NCBI GenBank assembly: GCA_034189505.1
Contig: JAXHUR010000008.1
Location: forward strand, 1-56,325
From: Geoalkalibacter_A sp034189505
GTDB lineage: Bacteria > Desulfobacterota > Desulfuromonadia > Desulfuromonadales > Geoalkalibacteraceae
Length of the DNA: 56,325 nucleotides
Direction: 5' to 3'
A program made the translations under genes and the position numbers. Within the stretch, counting starts at the first letter, position 1, and each line of letters starts with the position of its first letter. This document shows positions 55,368 through 56,325 of the stretch, piece by piece. The notes below the pieces were generated by a model. It ran no database searches. It was not told the DNA's origin and worked only from the letters and a program-made list of their open reading frames with translations.

Positions 55368-55991
55368 ATGGCAACTGTACCTGTTTACGATATTGAAAAA
55401 AATAAAGTTTCGGACATTGAACTGTCCGACGACATCTTTAATACTGAAGTCAAAGAGTATCTGATTCACGAAATGGTTCGTTATCAGCGTGCCGCGCGTC
55501 GTCAGGGTACCGCAAAAACCAAGGGGCGCAGCGAGGTTCGCGGCGGCGGCAAGAAGCCTTATCGCCAGAAGGGAACCGGCAACGCGCGTCAGGGCTGCAT
55601 CCGTGCACCGCATTACGTCGGCGGCGGCACTGCTTTTGGCCCGACACCTCGCGACTATCGTTTCAAGCTTAACCGCAAGGTCAAGAAAGCCGCTGTATGC
55701 AGCGCTCTGTCGGCTCGTTTCAAGGAAAGCCGCATGATGGTTCTGGACCAGATCAACCTCGACAAGATCAGCACGAAGGCTTTTGCCGATGTCCTGAAGC
55801 GGTTTGAGGTTGAGAACGTCCTGATTCTCATTGACGAGGCGAATCCGGCGGTAGAACTGTCGGCTCGCAACATTCCCTCGGTCAAAGTGCTTCGTGCCGA
55901 GGGTGTGAACGTTTACGACCTGATGAAATATCACAGCCTGGTTCTCACTCAGGGTGCGGTTTCCCAATTGGAAGGAGCGTTGGAAAAATGA
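55368..55991 (+). CDS. rplD: Ribosomal protein L4
   Basis: 207 residues. RRQGTAKTKGRSEVRGGGKK, PYRQKGTGNARQGC and GGGTAFGPTPRDY form the extended loop reaching the exit tunnel. In enterobacteria L4 represses the S10 operon. Overlaps rplW by ATGA. Confidence 0.97.
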   Translation: MATVPVYDIEKNKVSDIELSDDIFNTEVKEYLIHEMVRYQRAARRQGTAKTKGRSEVRGGGKKPYRQKGTGNARQGCIRAPHYVGGGTAFGPTPRDYRFKLNRKVKKAAVCSALSARFKESRMMVLDQINLDKISTKAFADVLKRFEVENVLILIDEANPAVELSARNIPSVKVLRAEGVNVYDLMKYHSLVLTQGAVSQLEGALEK

Positions 55992-56275
55992 AACCCTTGC
56001 ATCAGATTATCGGCAAGCCGCTGATTACCGAAAAGACCAGCCTTCAGAAGGAAATTGGGCAGGTTGTCGCATTCGAGGTCGCGCGCAATGCCAACAAGAT
56101 CGAGATCAAACAGGCCGTGGAACAGGCATTCGACGTCAAGGTCAAAAAAGTCAATACCGCTTTGATGGCCGGCAAAGTTAAGCGCCGCGGCCTCGTCATC
56201 GGAAAACGGTCCAACTGGAAAAAGGCATATGTGACCCTTGAAGAGGGCAGCAATATCGACTTTTTCGGTGTCTAA
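55988..56275 (+). CDS. rplW: Ribosomal protein L23
   Basis: 95 residues. IIGKPLITEKTSLQKEIGQV, VARNANKIEIKQAVEQAFDV. Forms the docking site for trigger factor and SRP at the tunnel exit. Start overlaps the rplD stop. Confidence 0.97.
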   Translation: MKPLHQIIGKPLITEKTSLQKEIGQVVAFEVARNANKIEIKQAVEQAFDVKVKKVNTALMAGKVKRRGLVIGKRSNWKKAYVTLEEGSNIDFFGV

Positions 56276-56308
56276 TCGGATATCAGCTCAGCTTACGGAG
56301 TCGCAATA

Positions 56309-56325
56309 ATGGGAATCAAGAAGTT
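56309..56325 (+). CDS. rplB: Ribosomal protein L2, first codons
   Basis: ATG GGA ATC AAG AAG plus two bases, preceded by ACGGAG. The position after rplW and the MGIKK start fit rplB. Cut by the window end. Confidence 0.85.

Overview
The window looks like a chromosomal segment of a Desulfuromonadales/Geobacterales-type bacterium (class Desulfuromonadia, formerly Deltaproteobacteria). The assignment rests on gene content: a small Geobacter-type protein beside selC, a YedF selenium-metabolism protein, a DUF4388 (PATAN) protein, a haem-binding Tll0287-like protein, a CheX-type phosphatase with a MshEN-like N-terminus, an NtrC-type regulator, and a fused secE-nusG-rplKAJL-rpoBC-rpsLG-fusA-tuf-S10 supercluster. 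I could not run any search.

Region 1 (1-13.8 kb) is an accessory, defence-like island. It holds an AddB-like RecB-family nuclease that appears internally deleted, an intact AddA-like helicase-nuclease, a frameshifted relic, and a type I restriction-modification operon (hsdR, hsdM, a RhuM-Fic fusion, hsdS). hsdS is cut in its first recognition domain by an IS5-family-like element, and the rest of hsdS is not visible beyond it. The IS transposase itself has an amber stop. A tyrosine-phosphatase/ADP-ribosylglycohydrolase fusion and a lytic-transglycosylase remnant follow. The island ends at the 3' end of selC (tRNA-Sec). hsdR is preceded by a short leader peptide whose stop codon overlaps an intrinsic terminator, which suggests attenuation.

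Region 2 (13.8-33.8 kb) is mostly core genome. It contains selC with its own promoter and terminator, a sigma-54 response regulator, a candidate sigma-54-dependent small RNA, a PpiC-type isomerase, yedF with a strong inverted repeat upstream, a haem protein plus lipoprotein, rlmD/ispG (divergent), an Imm27-like protein and a methyltransferase. It continues with ilvB behind a classical branched-chain leader-peptide attenuator, a Ycf46-like AAA+ ATPase, proS, a DUF4388-pyrF-rlmB operon with ATGA overlaps, and a cheY-cheX pair. A 157-bp repeat occurs twice in inverted orientation (16.2 and 33.5 kb), with related copies at 16.3 and 27.2 kb.

Region 3 (33.8-56.3 kb) is translation and transcription machinery: rlmKL, a Thr-Tyr-Gly-Thr tRNA cluster feeding the first tuf, rpmG, tRNA-Trp, secE, nusG, rplK, rplA, an L10-type leader, rplJ, rplL, rpoB, rpoC, then a new promoter and rpsL, rpsG, fusA, a second almost identical tuf, rpsJ, rplC, rplD, rplW and the first codons of rplB. 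The order matches the classical bacterial arrangement. The two tuf genes differ at only four bases that I can see, which indicates gene conversion.
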